64,000 nt of DNA, taken from contig NC_083882.1 in assembly GCF_032452875.1 (NCBI RefSeq), positions 59,907,614 through 59,971,613 on the forward strand, given 5' to 3'. A model generated the notes under the pieces. The model had not been told where the DNA came from. It worked only from the letters and a program-made list of their open reading frames with translations, and made no database searches. A program made the translations under genes and the position numbers. The first letter of the stretch is position 1; each line of letters opens with the position of its first letter. This document shows positions 1 through 10,972 of this stretch, one piece after another. This stretch comes from Bos javanicus (lineage: Eukaryota > Chordata > Mammalia > Artiodactyla > Bovidae).

Positions 1-402
1 TGATAATGAGTGATGTTGAGCATCCTCTCATGTGTTTGTTAGCCATCTGTATGTCTTCTTTGGAGAAATGTCTATTTAGATCTTTGGCCCATTTTTTGAT
101 TGGGTCATTTATTTTTCTGGAGTTGAGCTGTAGGAGTTGCTTGTATATTTTTGAGATTAGTTGTTTGTCGGTTGCTTCATTTGCTATTATTTTCTCCCAT
201 TCTGAAAGCTGTCTTTTCACCTTGCTAATAGTTTCCTTTGATGTGCAGAAGCTTTTAAGTTTAATTAGGTCCCATTTGTTTATTTTTGCTTTTATTTCCA
301 ATATTCTGGGAGGTGGGTCATAGAGGATCCTGCTGTGATGTATGTCGGAGAGTGTTTTGCCTATGTTCTCCTCTAGGAGTTTTATAGTTTCTGGTCTTAC
401 GT
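1..402 (-). mobile_element. Young ruminant L1 fragment (ORF2 C-terminal region), cut by window edge
   Basis: Read on the minus strand this is L1 ORF2 sequence downstream of the reverse transcriptase, with few interruptions; the antisense plus strand also stays open for 105 codons from position 6. The window starts inside the element, so the true 3' end is not visible. Part of it (about 1-100) closely matches the minus-oriented arm of the L1 at 12,983-13,204, which places both in the same young bovid L1 family. It stops abruptly near 402, where a more diverged L1 in the same orientation begins. It encodes no complete protein. Confidence 0.85.
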
Positions 403-694
403 TCACAGCCTCTCCAGTATTTATTGTTTATAGACTTTTTGTTATGGCCATTCTGACGGGTGTGAGTTGATACCTCACTGTAGTTCTGACTTGCATTTCT
501 CTGATTATGAGTGATGTTGAGCAGCTTTTCATGTACTTGTTGGCCATCTGTATGTCTTCTTAGGAGAAATATCTGCTTAGGTCTTCTTCCCATTTTTTAA
601 TTGGGTTGTTCTGTTTTTATATTGAAGTTCATGAGTTGTCTGTATATGTTAGAGATTAATCCCTTGTCAGCTGCATTATTTGCAAATATTTTCT

Positions 695-955
695 CAAGTT
701 ACAGATCCAGCTTCTGCAGGTGGTTATGGCATCAATGTTAAGTGCTCACTTTTCAGAAATAAGTGAACTTGTTTGTTTAAGAAGTTGGGGGGAGGGGTTC
801 CAGTCTATTGTGAAATAGAGGAAAAAACCCAATGGTCTACAAATGTCCTCATCCTCTGACGTGGGTTAAAAACAAATTCTCTAACAAAATGGTACATTAT
901 TTCTTTCAATAAACATTTTCTAATTCATGTAAAAAAATAAAAAAAAAAAAAAAAA
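695..955 (+). pseudogene. Processed retrocopy of an mRNA 3' end (parent not recognised)
   Basis: A non-L1 block sits inside the ancient L1 and ends in an A-rich tail (931-955). An AATAAA signal at 908-913 lies about 17 bases before the tail, the normal spacing of a polyadenylated mRNA. The first 72 bases keep a reading frame ending in TGA at 764-766, so this may include the last codons of the parent gene followed by about 160 bases of 3' UTR. I do not recognise the parent. It is 5' truncated and presumably L1-mobilised. No clear target-site duplication is visible, and some flanking L1 sequence appears lost. Confidence 0.6.
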
Positions 956-1801
956 GATGTTCTCCTATGTTCTCTTTAAAAGATTTATAAATTTAACATT
1001 TATGTTTAATTCTACATTACTTTTCAAATTTATTTCTATGAAAATGTGATTCAAGAGTCAAAGTTCTTTCTGTTTTTCATACAGATATTTTTGACAGCAC
1101 TATTTATTGAAACGACTATACTTTCAGCATTGAAATTTGTTGGCACATTTGTCAAAAAGTATATAATCACCTACATATGATTTCTGCCTAGATTCTGGAT
1201 CTAAGTTCCACTGATCTAACTTTATACCTATGAAACACTGTTTTGATAACTGTAGCTTTAAAATCAGATAGTTTAAGGACTTCATTTTTCTTTTCTTTTC
1301 CAGAATTGTGTTGGCTATTGTGAAGTCCTTGAGTGACCTTGTTAAATTTGCTTATAGAATCCAGAAGTTTGTTTTTTTTTTAGATTCCTCAGAGTTCTCT
1401 GCAGTCCTGTCATCTGTCAATAGATTTGCCTATGTCTTTCTGTCCTGCATGTTTCTTTAGTATTTTCTCTTTATCATATCTCTAGTGTAATATTAAATTA
1501 AAATGGTGACAGTGGGCATGTTTGCCTTGCTCCTGTTTTGGAAGGAAAGCTTTCAGACTTTAACCATTAAGTATATTATTAGCTGTAGTTTTTTCTCTTC
1601 AAAAGCTTTTTATCAAATTGAACAAATGTCTTTCAATTTTGAGTTTCCTGAAACTTTTTATCATGACATGGTGTTGAATTTAAGATTACTTTAATGTTTT
1701 CTTTAGATCTGTTATAGGAGTTTATTACATTGATTGACTTAAAATGTGGAACCAACCTTGCTTTACTGAGATCAGTTGCACTAAGTAATGGTATGTAATC
1801 C

Positions 1802-1849
1802 TTTTATATACTGCTGAATTCAGTGTTTTATATACTGCTAAATTCAATA
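1802..1849. repeat. Two-copy 24-bp tandem duplication
   Basis: Units at 1,802-1,825 and 1,826-1,849 both start ttttatatactgct and differ at only a few bases. This is a local slippage-type duplication within the ancient L1. Confidence 0.8.
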
Positions 1850-2246
1850 CTCTCCTGGATTCAATTTGTTAACATTTTGCAGAGAAATCAAGTTGCCAAC
1901 ATTAATATTAGTTTTTAAACTATTATATGTTCTATGAGTTTCTCTTCGTGTAGTATCTTTCTCAGGTTTTATGTTCAGGTTATACTGGCCTTATGAAATG
2001 AGATGGAAATGTTCCTTCTGCTGCTGATTTATAAAGGAATTGTATGAAATTAATGTTTGTTTTCACTTACTATTTATTTAAAGTTATCAGTAAAATCATT
2101 TGGATCTGGAATTTAGAGTGTTTTATTTTGCATTAATTTCTTTTAAAACAGATTTAGGGCTATTTGGAATTCACTTTTCTCCTGATATCGTTTGATAAAT
2201 TAATGCCTTTGACCTATTTATCTAGGTTATTAAACATATTAGCACA

Positions 2247-2437
2247 GAGACTTCCCTGGTAGTCCAGTTGTTAAGATTCCATACTCCAACGCAGGGGGCA
2301 CCGATTCAGACCCTGCCTGGGGAGCAAAGGTTACATATGCCTTGTGGCCAAAAAACCAAAACATAAAACAGGAGCAATATTGTAACAAATTCATTAAAAA
2401 CTTTAAAATGCTAATAAATAAATAAACCTTAAAAAAG
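2247..2437 (+). mobile_element. CHR-type tRNA-derived SINE
   Basis: It begins with the CHR head (cttccctggtagtcca) derived from tRNA, followed by a degraded B-box region, an A-rich linker, a tail segment (gcaatattgtaacaaattca) and an (AATA)n end. Near-matching flanks (acatattag at 2,234-2,242 and acatatattag at 2,443-2,453) look like a target-site duplication. It is inserted into the ancient antisense L1. Confidence 0.85.
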
Positions 2438-3962
2438 GATCTACATATATTAGTATAAAGTTGTTCCAAATATTATCTTGTAAACCTTTCAGTGTTTTTG
2501 TATGGTCTGCATTCATATCCCTCTTTCATTACTAATATTATTGATTTGTTTTCTTTATCTCATTTAAAATTATTCTGACTAGGAGTTTATCAACCCTACT
2601 AATATTTTTAAAGAACTAACTTTTGGTTTTAAAAGATTTCTCTACTTCATTGATTTCTGTTCTTATCTTTATTACATTTTTTACATTCCTTTATTACATT
2701 CCTTACATTTATTTACTAAGGCTTTATTTTACTTTTCCTAGACTTTTAAAAGTAGAAACTTAAATACATAATTTTTATATTGGCCTGTTTCTCCTACTAA
2801 GGACATTTAAAACTATAAATTTCCATATAAACTCTGCTTTTGCTTGCTCTAATAAATTGTAATATGTTAATTTCATTATTATTTAGTTCAAAATAATTAC
2901 TTCTTTTGGAATTTCTTTAGTACCTCATGGGTTACTTAAGGCATATTATTTTATTTCCAAATATTTTGTAATTTTTCTAGACAACTTATAGGTGTTAATT
3001 TTTTAGTTTAACCCCATTCTGATCAAAGACATCAATGAGATGTCAATACTTTTACAATTTGGGAGATTTATTTTATGCCCTAACTATGGTTTATGGGGAT
3101 TAAAAACTCCATGTAAGATTGAAATATGTTTCTATTTTTTGTTTAGTATTTTGTTAATATCAATTAAGTCAGTTTGGATAGTAGTGCTGTTATATCTTTT
3201 CTGAGTTTTACCTACTTTTGTCTTTTTAATCTTATGCTACTCTTTACCATACAATTTTCTGCTGGTATTCAGGAAGCCACCATACCAGCTCTATATCCCC
3301 AAATATTTATGTCTTTGTATTTCAAGTGCATCTCTCCTACAAAGCATATAGTTCAGTCTTGCTTTTGTGTTTAGTCTGACATTTTCTTCATTTAAATTAT
3401 TCTATGGTCTATTTACACTTAATATAATTACCTGTGCATCTGGGTTTGAATCTGCCATGCTAGTATTTGCTTATCACTTGTCTCTTTTGTTTTTTGTTCC
3501 TTTGTTTCCACTTTCTTGATCTTTGGGGTTAATCAGTATTTTTTTGAACTGCATTCTATTTTCTGTATTTGCTTCTTGCCTTTCTCTTATTTTATTATGT
3601 GCTCTGGGGCTCAAAATTTGCAGTCTTCATTTATCAGAGGCCATTCAGTGTCAATATTGTTTACTGCTTCAAACATTCGCTTTATGCCCAATAATGTACA
3701 CTTTCTACACCCTGCTGACCACTGAACACTTACTGCTAAACCATTATACTTTACCCACCACCCTTCATTTTTGCTATCATCTCCTTCACATCTGAGTCTG
3801 GCTTTGATGCTTGCCATTTAAACTGTGCTTTTTGCCTCTTAGTACACCTTGTAAATTTTTTCTTGAGGTACTGGGTCAAAGGAATTGCTGTAAATAGTCC
3901 TTTAGCAATGGGGTGGTAAGCTGTGGGAAAACACTATGTTGGGAACAATTGAAGGAAAATGA

Positions 3963-4130
3963 GAAGGAGGCGGCAGGGAATGACATAGTTAGATAGCATC
4001 ACTGACTCAATGAACATGAATTTGAGAAAACTCCCAAATAGAATGGTGGACAGAGGAGCCTGATGTGCTGCAGTCCATGGGGTCACAAAGAGTCAGATAG
4101 AACTTAACGACTGAACAACAACAAATGTGT
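3963..4130 (+). mobile_element. BovB LINE 3'-end fragment
   Basis: This diverged copy of the last ~165 bases of BovB holds the C-terminal codons (the LDGIT..VHGVTKSQ-like region) and ends in an AACTTAACGACTGAACAACAA-type tail. It is severely 5' truncated and non-functional. Confidence 0.8.
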
Positions 4131-4323
4131 GGGAAGAGGATGCATTCTATGACCTACGATGAGGTTTCAGTCTTTTGGTAGTCTGTGCTTCTGGACTGTG
4201 AACTTGGTGAGTCATTTTTTTTCATCCTCTTAGATGGAACAGTATGGGTAGAGTGGGCTATGGCTGGTTATTTCCTTTTCCCCAGGTCAGGTAGGATCTG
4301 ATAATACTCCAGCAGGTTAAAAG

Positions 4324-4526
4324 TGAAAGTGAAAGTTGTTCAGTCATGTCCAACTCTTTAGGACCCCATGGACTGTAGCCTGCCAGGTTCCTCTGTCCAT
4401 GGAATTCTCCAGGCCAGAATACTGGAATGGGTAGCTGTTCCCTTCCTCCCAACCCAGGAATTGAACCCAGATCTCACGCATTTCAGGCAGATTCCTCACC
4501 ACCTGAGACACCAGGGAGCTCTGGTT
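4324..4526 (-). mobile_element. Bov-tA SINE
   Basis: Seen in reverse complement: a gtgaaagtgaaag tail, the BovB-derived body (gaccccatggactgtagcc, ccatggaattctccaggc), then the tRNA-derived head with the B-box-like word ttgaaccc and the terminal ccagggagctc. The full SINE structure is present with moderate divergence. Confidence 0.9.
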
Positions 4527-4761
4527 AACTACTTTTCCCTCGGGGCAGACCTTATTAAGAAGAACAGAGGGCTCCAGTATGTTTCAAAATGGTTGCTTTG
4601 CCCCTTCTCTTGCCACAAGCAGGAGGGGATTTTTCTCAGGTATTCACTGGGGGAAACTGGTCAAGCTCCTGTCGATAAAATTCACAAGAGTATAGGGCTC
4701 CTCTATGAGTTGATCCTCCTGGATTTTTAATCTCTCAGATTTGTCTTTGGTAACCATCTCC

Positions 4762-7143
4762 GTTCAGTTCAGTCACTCGTGTGACTGAAAAAGAGTCACT
4801 CGTGTCCGACTCTTTGCGACCCCATGGACTGCAGGACGATAGGCCTCCCTGTCCATCACCAACTCCCAGAGTTTACCCAAACTCATGTCCATCGAGTCGG
4901 TGATACCATCCAACCATCTCATCCTCTGTTGTCCCCTTCTTCTCCCACCTTCAATCTTCCCCAGCATCAGGGTCTTTTCCAATGAGTTGGTTCTTTGCAG
5001 AAGGTGGCCAAAGTATTGGAGTTTCAGCTTCAGCATGAGTCCTTCCAATGAATATTCAGGACTAATTTCCTTTAGGATGGACTTGTTGGATCTCCCTGCT
5101 GTCCAAGAACTCTCAAGAATTTTCTCCAACACCAGTTAAAAGCATCAATTCTTCAGCATTCAGCTTTCTTTATAGTCCAACTCTCACATCCATACACGAC
5201 TACTGGAAAAACCATAGACTTGACTAGATGGACCTTTGTTGGCAAAGTAATGTCTCTGCTTTTTAATATGCTGTGTCAGTTAGTCATAACTTTCCTGCCA
5301 AGGTGTAAGCATCTTTAAATTTCATGGCTACAGTCACCATCTGCAGTGATTTTGGGGCCCCCAAATATAAAGTCTGTCACTGTTTCCCCACCTATTTGCC
5401 ATAAAGTGATGGGACTGGATGCCATGATCTTAGTTTTTTGAATGTTAAGCTTTAAGCCAACTTTTTCACTTTCCTCTTTCACTTTCATCAAGAGGCTCTT
5501 TAGTTCTTCTTCACTTTCTGCCATAAGGTTGGTGTCATCTGCATATCTGAGGTTACTGATATTTTCCCAGCAATCTTGATTCCAGCTTGTGCTTCATCCA
5601 GCCCAGCATTTCTCAAGATGTACTATGCATATAAGTTAAATAAGCAGGGTGACAATATACAACCTTGACATACTCCTTTCCCTATTTGGAACCAGTCTGT
5701 TGTTCCATGACCAGTTCTAACTGTTGCTTCTTGGCCTGCATAGAGATTTCTTAGGAGGCAGGTCAGGTGGTCTGGTAGTCCCATCTCTTTCAGAATTTTC
5801 CACAGTTTATTGTGATCCACACAGTCAAAGACTTTGGCACAGTCAATAAAGCAGAAATAGATGTTTTTCTGGAACTGTCTTGCTTTTTCCATGATCCAGC
5901 AGATGTTGGCAATTTGATCTCTGGTTCCTCTGCCTTTCCTAAATCCAGCTTGAACATCTGGAAATTCATGGTTCACACATTGCTGAAGCCTGGCTTGGAG
6001 AATCTTGAGCATTACTTTACTAGCACGTGAGATGAGTGCAATTGTGGGGTAGTTTGAGCATTCTTTGGCATTGCCTTTCTTTGGGATTAGGATGAAAACT
6101 GACCTTTTCCCGTCCTGTGGCCACTGCTGAGTTTCCAAATTTACTGGCTTATTGAGTGCAGCACTTTCATAGCATCATCTTTTAAGATTTGAAATAGCTC
6201 AACTGGAATTCCATCACTTCCACTAGCTTTGTTCGTAGTGATGCTTCCTAAGGTCCACTTGAGTTCACATTCCACGATGTCTGGCTCTAGGTGAGTGATC
6301 ACACCATCGTGATTATCTGGGTTGTGAAGATCTTTGTACAGTTCTTCTGTGTATTTTTGCCACCTCTTCTTGATATCTTCTGTTTCTTTTCGGTCCATAC
6401 CATTTCTGTCCTTTATTGAGCTCATCTTGGCATAAATATTTCCTTGGTATCTCTAATTTTCTTGAAGAGATATCTAAGAAGAGATCTCTTTCCCATTCTA
6501 TTGTTTTCCTCTATTTCTTTGCATTGATCACTCAGGAAGGCTTTCTTATTTCTCCTTGCTATTCTTTGGAACTGTGCATTCAAATGGGTATCTCTTTCCT
6601 TTTCTCCTTTGCTTTTTGCTTCTCTTCTTTACACAGCTAAATGTAAGGCCTCCTCAGACAACCATTTTCCTTTTTTGCATTTCTTTTTCTTGGGGATGGT
6701 CTTGATCCCTGTCTCCTGTACAATGTCACAAACCTCGTTCCATAGTTCATCAGGCACTCTGTCTTATCAGATCTAGTCCCTTAAATCTATTTCTCACTTC
6801 CACTGTATAATCATAAGAAATTTGATTTAGGTCATACCTGAATGGTCTAGTGGTTTTCTCCACTTTCTTCAATTTCAGTCTGAATTTGGCAATAAGGAGC
6901 TCATGATCTGAGCCACAGTCAGCTCCTGGTCTTGTTTTTGCTGACTGTATAGAGCTTCTCCTTCTTTGGCTGCAAAGAACATAATCAATCTGATTTCGAT
7001 GTTGACCATCTGGTGATGTCCATGTGTAGAGTCTTCTCTTGTGTTGTTGAAAGAGGGTGCTTGTTATGACCAGTGCATTCTCTTGGCAAAACTCTTTTAG
7101 CCTTTGCCCTGCTTCATTCTATACTCCAAGGCCAGATTTGCCT
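4762..7143 (-). mobile_element. BovB (RTE) LINE, 5'-truncated ~2.4 kb copy
   Basis: The 3' end lies at the left (gttcagttcagtcactc tail near 4,762) and the element runs leftward through the C-terminal domain, reverse transcriptase and part of the N-terminal endonuclease before truncating near 7,143. The catalytic YADD motif of the RT is encoded at 5,545-5,534. Conserved RT blocks are in the open segments at 5,623-6,138 and 6,141-6,425. At least four frame breaks separate the open segments (4,773-5,132, 5,315-5,524, 5,623-6,138, 6,141-6,425), and the endonuclease portion is further broken. In the family this protein nicks target DNA and primes reverse transcription there; this copy cannot make it. 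Confidence 0.95.
5315..7143 (-). pseudogene. Broken BovB ORF2 (endonuclease remnant plus reverse transcriptase)
   Basis: Order on the minus strand: an endonuclease remnant (about 7,143-6,650), a linker, RT fingers and palm (6,425-5,534) with YADD intact at 5,545-5,534, then the connection domain (5,524-5,315). The RT stretch 6,138-5,623 is 171 codons without a stop and contains a KGVCQGCILSPCLF-type block. Frame changes near 6,140, 5,620 and 5,530 disable it. There is no host gene here. Confidence 0.9.
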
Positions 7144-7842
7144 GAATAGTTTTTTAATTCCTGTTGAGGTTTTCTCATCCAGCACTACTTCCTGAAGAGA
7201 TATCTGTTTGTGGATTTCAGCTCTTTCCCAAAGAAAATGTAAAATGTTTCAACCAGTGTGCCTGAAATCATTCAACTTCCTCAAAAGGCACAAACCTTCA
7301 AAAAATTCTAATTGTTCAGTTCAGTTCTGCCAGGTAAATTGCTTTGGCTATTTTAAGTGCAAAGAATTGGAACATACACCATAATTGTAGCTAAAATCTT
7401 TCATCTTAAAACAAATTGTATTAATGTTTATTATTCCCTGGCCAATTTTTTTTTCCCATGGCCATGTTTTCTCTAGAGGTTTCATGACACCAATTCAAAT
7501 TAAGATAAATGTGGATTAATCTACAGATTATGGATTTTGCCACTATTACACCATGTAAGTCATATTTTCAAAAGGGTTTATAAATATTTTTTGGAAAAGT
7601 GGTTTAATTCAAATAACATTTGTTGGTAAAGATACCCAGAGTTTTATGCTTGAATGTCTAGTATTTTCTCCCAAGCATGTGGGAAATTATTTTTCCTTTT
7701 AAGCCTTTCATGATTGTGATAAGAAATGCATGTAAATATATAACATGTATACATGCTACCAGCAGAATGTAGTATTATAGGTCTTAAGAAGAGTAAGTCC
7801 ATAGCATAATTAATATAGACATAGAAATAACTAATAAATTGT
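7144..7842. other. Single-copy AT-rich spacer, nothing recognised
   Basis: No repeat family, coding pattern or regulatory site could be identified. The boundary with the BovB 5' truncation point is approximate. Confidence 0.5.
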
Positions 7843-7918
7843 ATGCTGCTACTGCTAAGTTGCTTCAGTCGTGTCCGACTGTGCGACCCCATAGACGGCA
7901 GCCCACCAGGCTCCCCCT
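7843..7918 (-). mobile_element. BovA-type SINE end fragment
   Basis: A ctgctactgctaagttgctt start and a gacggcagcccaccaggc block match the reversed 3' end of BovA2. Only ~75 bases remain, and it abuts a plus-strand BovB. Confidence 0.85.
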
Positions 7919-7937
7919 GTATTTGTATATTTATACT

Positions 7938-8532
7938 TTATTTTTCTGGGCTCCAAAATCACTGCAGATGGTGATTGCAGCCATGAAATTAGAAGACCTT
8001 ATTCCTTGGAAGGAAAGTTATGACCAACCAATACAGCATATTAAAAAGCAGAGACATCACTTTGTCAACAAAGTTCTGTCTAGTCAAGGCTATGGTTTTT
8101 CCAGTAGTCATGTATGGATGTGAGAGTTGGACTATAAAGAAAGCTGAGCACCGAAGAATTGATGCTTTTGAACTGTGCTTTGGAGAAGACTCTTGAGAGT
8201 CCCTTGGACTGCAAGGAGATCCAACCAGTCCATCCTAAAGGAGATCAGTCCTGGGTGTTCATTGGAAGGACTGATGTTGAAGCTGAAACTCCAATACTTT
8301 GGCCACCTCATGCAAAGAGTTGACTCATTTGAAAAGACCCTGATGCTGGGAAAGACTGAGGGCAGGAGGAGAAGGGGACAACAGAGGATGAGATGGCTGG
8401 ATGGCATCACCGACACAGTGGACATGGGTTTGGGTGGACTCCGGGAGTTGGTGATGGACAGGGAGGCCTGGTGTGCTACAGTTCATGGGGTTGCAAAGAG
8501 TCAGACAGGACTGAATGAATGAACTGAATTGT
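7938..8532 (+). mobile_element. BovB LINE 3' fragment (~0.6 kb)
   Basis: It begins in the BovB region encoding FLGSKITADGDCSHEIK and runs to the terminal ctgaatgaatgaactgaatt tail. The segment 8,175-8,522 stays open for 115 codons of the BovB C-terminus, including an arginine-rich RRRRGQQRMRWLDGIT stretch. It is 5' truncated, so it has no endonuclease or RT. Confidence 0.93.
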
Positions 8533-8655
8533 ATATTAAGAAAAAAGTCAATTCATTCCACTTCTGAGAAATAGAAACAGCAGTGATGTTTATAAAACTT
8601 GGACAGTGTTATAGATCTTTTAAGAGTTAGTTTGTTTTTTTTTTTAATTAAGCAA

Positions 8656-9512
8656 TCTTCTTGTTTAGTCACTCAGTTATGTCTGACTCTTTGTGACTCC
8701 CTGGACTGCAGCATACCAGGCTTCCCTTTCCTTCACTATCTCCCAGAGTTTCTCACTCTAATTGTCCATTATGTCAATGGATGCCATCCAACCATCTCAC
8801 CCTTGTTGCCCCCTTCTCCTCCTGCTCTTAAATCTTTCCTGCATCAGGGTCTTTTCCAGTGAGTCAGCTCTTTGCATCAGGTGGCCAACATATTGGAGCT
8901 TCAGCTTCAGCAGCAATCCAATGAATATTCAGAACTGATTTCCTTTAGGATTGACTAGTTTGATCTCCTTGCTGTTCAAGTGACTCTCAAGAGTCCTCTC
9001 CAGCATCACAGTTTGAAAGCATCAATTCTTCAGCATTCAGGCTTCCTCACAGACCAGCTCCCACACCTGTACATGACTACTGGAAAAACCATAGCTTTGG
9101 CTGTATGGACCTTTGTCAGCAAAGTGAAGTCTCTGCTTTTTAGTATGTGGTCTAAGTTTGCCATAGCTTTTCTTCCAAGGAGCAAGCATCTTTTAATATC
9201 ATGGCTGTAGTTACCATCTGCAGTGATTTTGAAGTCCAAGAAAATAAACTCTGTCATGGTTTCCATTTTTCCCCCATCTATTTACCTTGAAGTGATGGGA
9301 CCAGATGCCATGATCTTAGTTTTTTGAATGTTGAGTTTTAAGCCAGCTTTTTCACTCTCCCTTTTCACCTTTATCAAGAGACTCTTTAGTTCCTCTTCGC
9401 TTTCTGCCATTCAGGTGGTATCATCTGCATATCTGAGGTTATTGACATTTCCCCTGGCAATCTTGATTCCAGCTTGAGCTTAATCCAGCCCTGCATTTTG
9501 CATGATGTCTTA
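8656..9512 (-). mobile_element. BovB LINE 3' fragment (~0.86 kb)
   Basis: A reverse-complement BovB from its 3' tail (gtttagtcactcagtta near 8,665) back to just upstream of the YADD region, which is encoded near 9,420-9,435. Several frame breaks are present. With the plus-strand copy ending at 8,532 it forms a tail-to-tail inverted pair separated by ~125 bases. Confidence 0.93.
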
Positions 9513-10945
9513 TTTTTCATCAAAATCCTATCAAGTTGATATTAAACTAGTTGAAGAAACTAAAGTATATCTTTCATAAGGTTACCCATGTCCTAAATTG
9601 TCAGAAACTATTGACATTTATGTTTAATCTCCATGTTTCATAAGTTAAAGCCAATTAGAAACCATAAAAGATTTCATACTCACACACACAAAAATTCTTC
9701 CCAATTATCTGCTATAATCATAAAAAAGGATACACTGAGAGACAGCACTAAGCCAAAATGAGTCTTTCCTTTGACATAGCATATACAATTTAGGAAGAGA
9801 TGTGTAAATCTTAGCAAATTGAAAACTTCTCATGTAGGTAGTTTTCTGTGGAAGAATCAAGATGACATTTTCCCAAATCATATTAATCCTGCTAATAATC
9901 ATAAAGTAATTTCAAAGTTTAGGATTATCACATATTTAATTTGATAACAATTTGAAGTGATTGGCCTTCTTCTCCTAGCTTGATTTTCAACAGGTTTAAG
10001 TAATATTATCCTTCACTAGAAGATGAGGCAAGTATTTATCTTAAGAATCAGCTTTAAGAAACAAAGATTTACCTACTTGCATTGGCAATATTGCATTTAT
10101 CTATCTGTCTTATCTAACCATGGAAAGTAACTGTTACAAGAGAGTTGCTTGGTTCTCGACAAAGAAATCGAAAAGAATTGTAGTTGCTGCAGGCTTTATT
10201 TTTCCCCTTTGGCAAGACACCAGAATATCTTATTTTAGCTTTCAGGATGGTGATTAAATTACTCAAAGTTAATAGTTTGACACACTAACTTTTTCCATAG
10301 TACCTGAATTGAGTGAACAAAACAGACCTTCTTTCCATAATTGCCTTGTAATTATTTTGTAAGCTTTAAGCATTTACATTTCATCAGCTGAAGAAGTAAT
10401 TGCACAATCCTGCATGTCCTTTAAATCCAACTTGTTTTGCTGCTTTTATTACAATTTCATTTCAAGCCATTGCTCAAGAAAAGATGACCTAGTACCATTT
10501 AATACTTTATGAATAATTTCCTCATCATATTTATTAAGTATTAATTTTTGCATGATTTTCTTTCCCATCAATTTGTCTATATGGTTAGGACTGACAAAAT
10601 TAGGAAGATATTATTTTTTTTGAGAAAAAAAAAAACTGGTGGGGCAGTATGGTATAGTCCAGATAGATTTATTTTTGCATCTATATGTTTTGGTATAGTA
10701 CTCTTGTCTAGTACAGTTACTCTTGCTGCATTGGTCATAGTCATCATAGTCTCACACTAGGGCTAGATTTTTGAACATGCTACCTGTGCAGTCTCACAGG
10801 GCCCCCATGCTTTGTTTAATGGTCTGATGTTGCTGTCTTGAAATTTTTAATAATTTTTGGAGAAGGTATGCATTTTCATTTTGCATTGGGACTCAAAAAT
10901 TGTCTACTCAATCCATTTTTTCCCCCTCTCTCTTTGTTTCTTTAT
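9513..10945. other. Single-copy region; possible conserved non-coding DNA near 10,080-10,500
   Basis: No repeat or coding pattern is recognised. The stretch 10,080-10,500 is less AT-monotonous and holds several TAATTA/ATTA words and a catcagctg E-box, a composition often seen in developmental enhancers. Nothing in the sequence alone proves function. Confidence 0.35.
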
Positions 10946-10972
10946 CACACACACGCACAAACACACACACAG
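10946..10972. repeat. Short (CA)n microsatellite
   Basis: An imperfect CA repeat, interrupted by cg and aa, lies at the edge of the MLT1 LTR. Confidence 0.9.

Larger units (their letters stand above)
403..3860 (-). mobile_element. Ancient L1 (L1M-type) ORF2, antisense, interrupted
   Basis: Many short blocks in the usual order of an antisense mammalian L1 ORF2 are recognisable: a C-terminal region near 403-690, a block containing the caccatttattg-like word near 1,105, a 'gtgggcat..ttgcc' block near 1,512 and a 'caattaagtc' block near 3,160. Divergence is heavy, with stops in every frame. The element is split by a retrocopy 3' UTR (about 695-955) and a CHR SINE (2,247-2,437). The exact family and the right boundary are uncertain; the segment after about 3,500 is weakest. 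Confidence 0.7.

Noticed and set aside
8640..8650. T-run as a transcription terminator
   Set aside because: It is simply a homopolymer between two BovB copies with no gene upstream.
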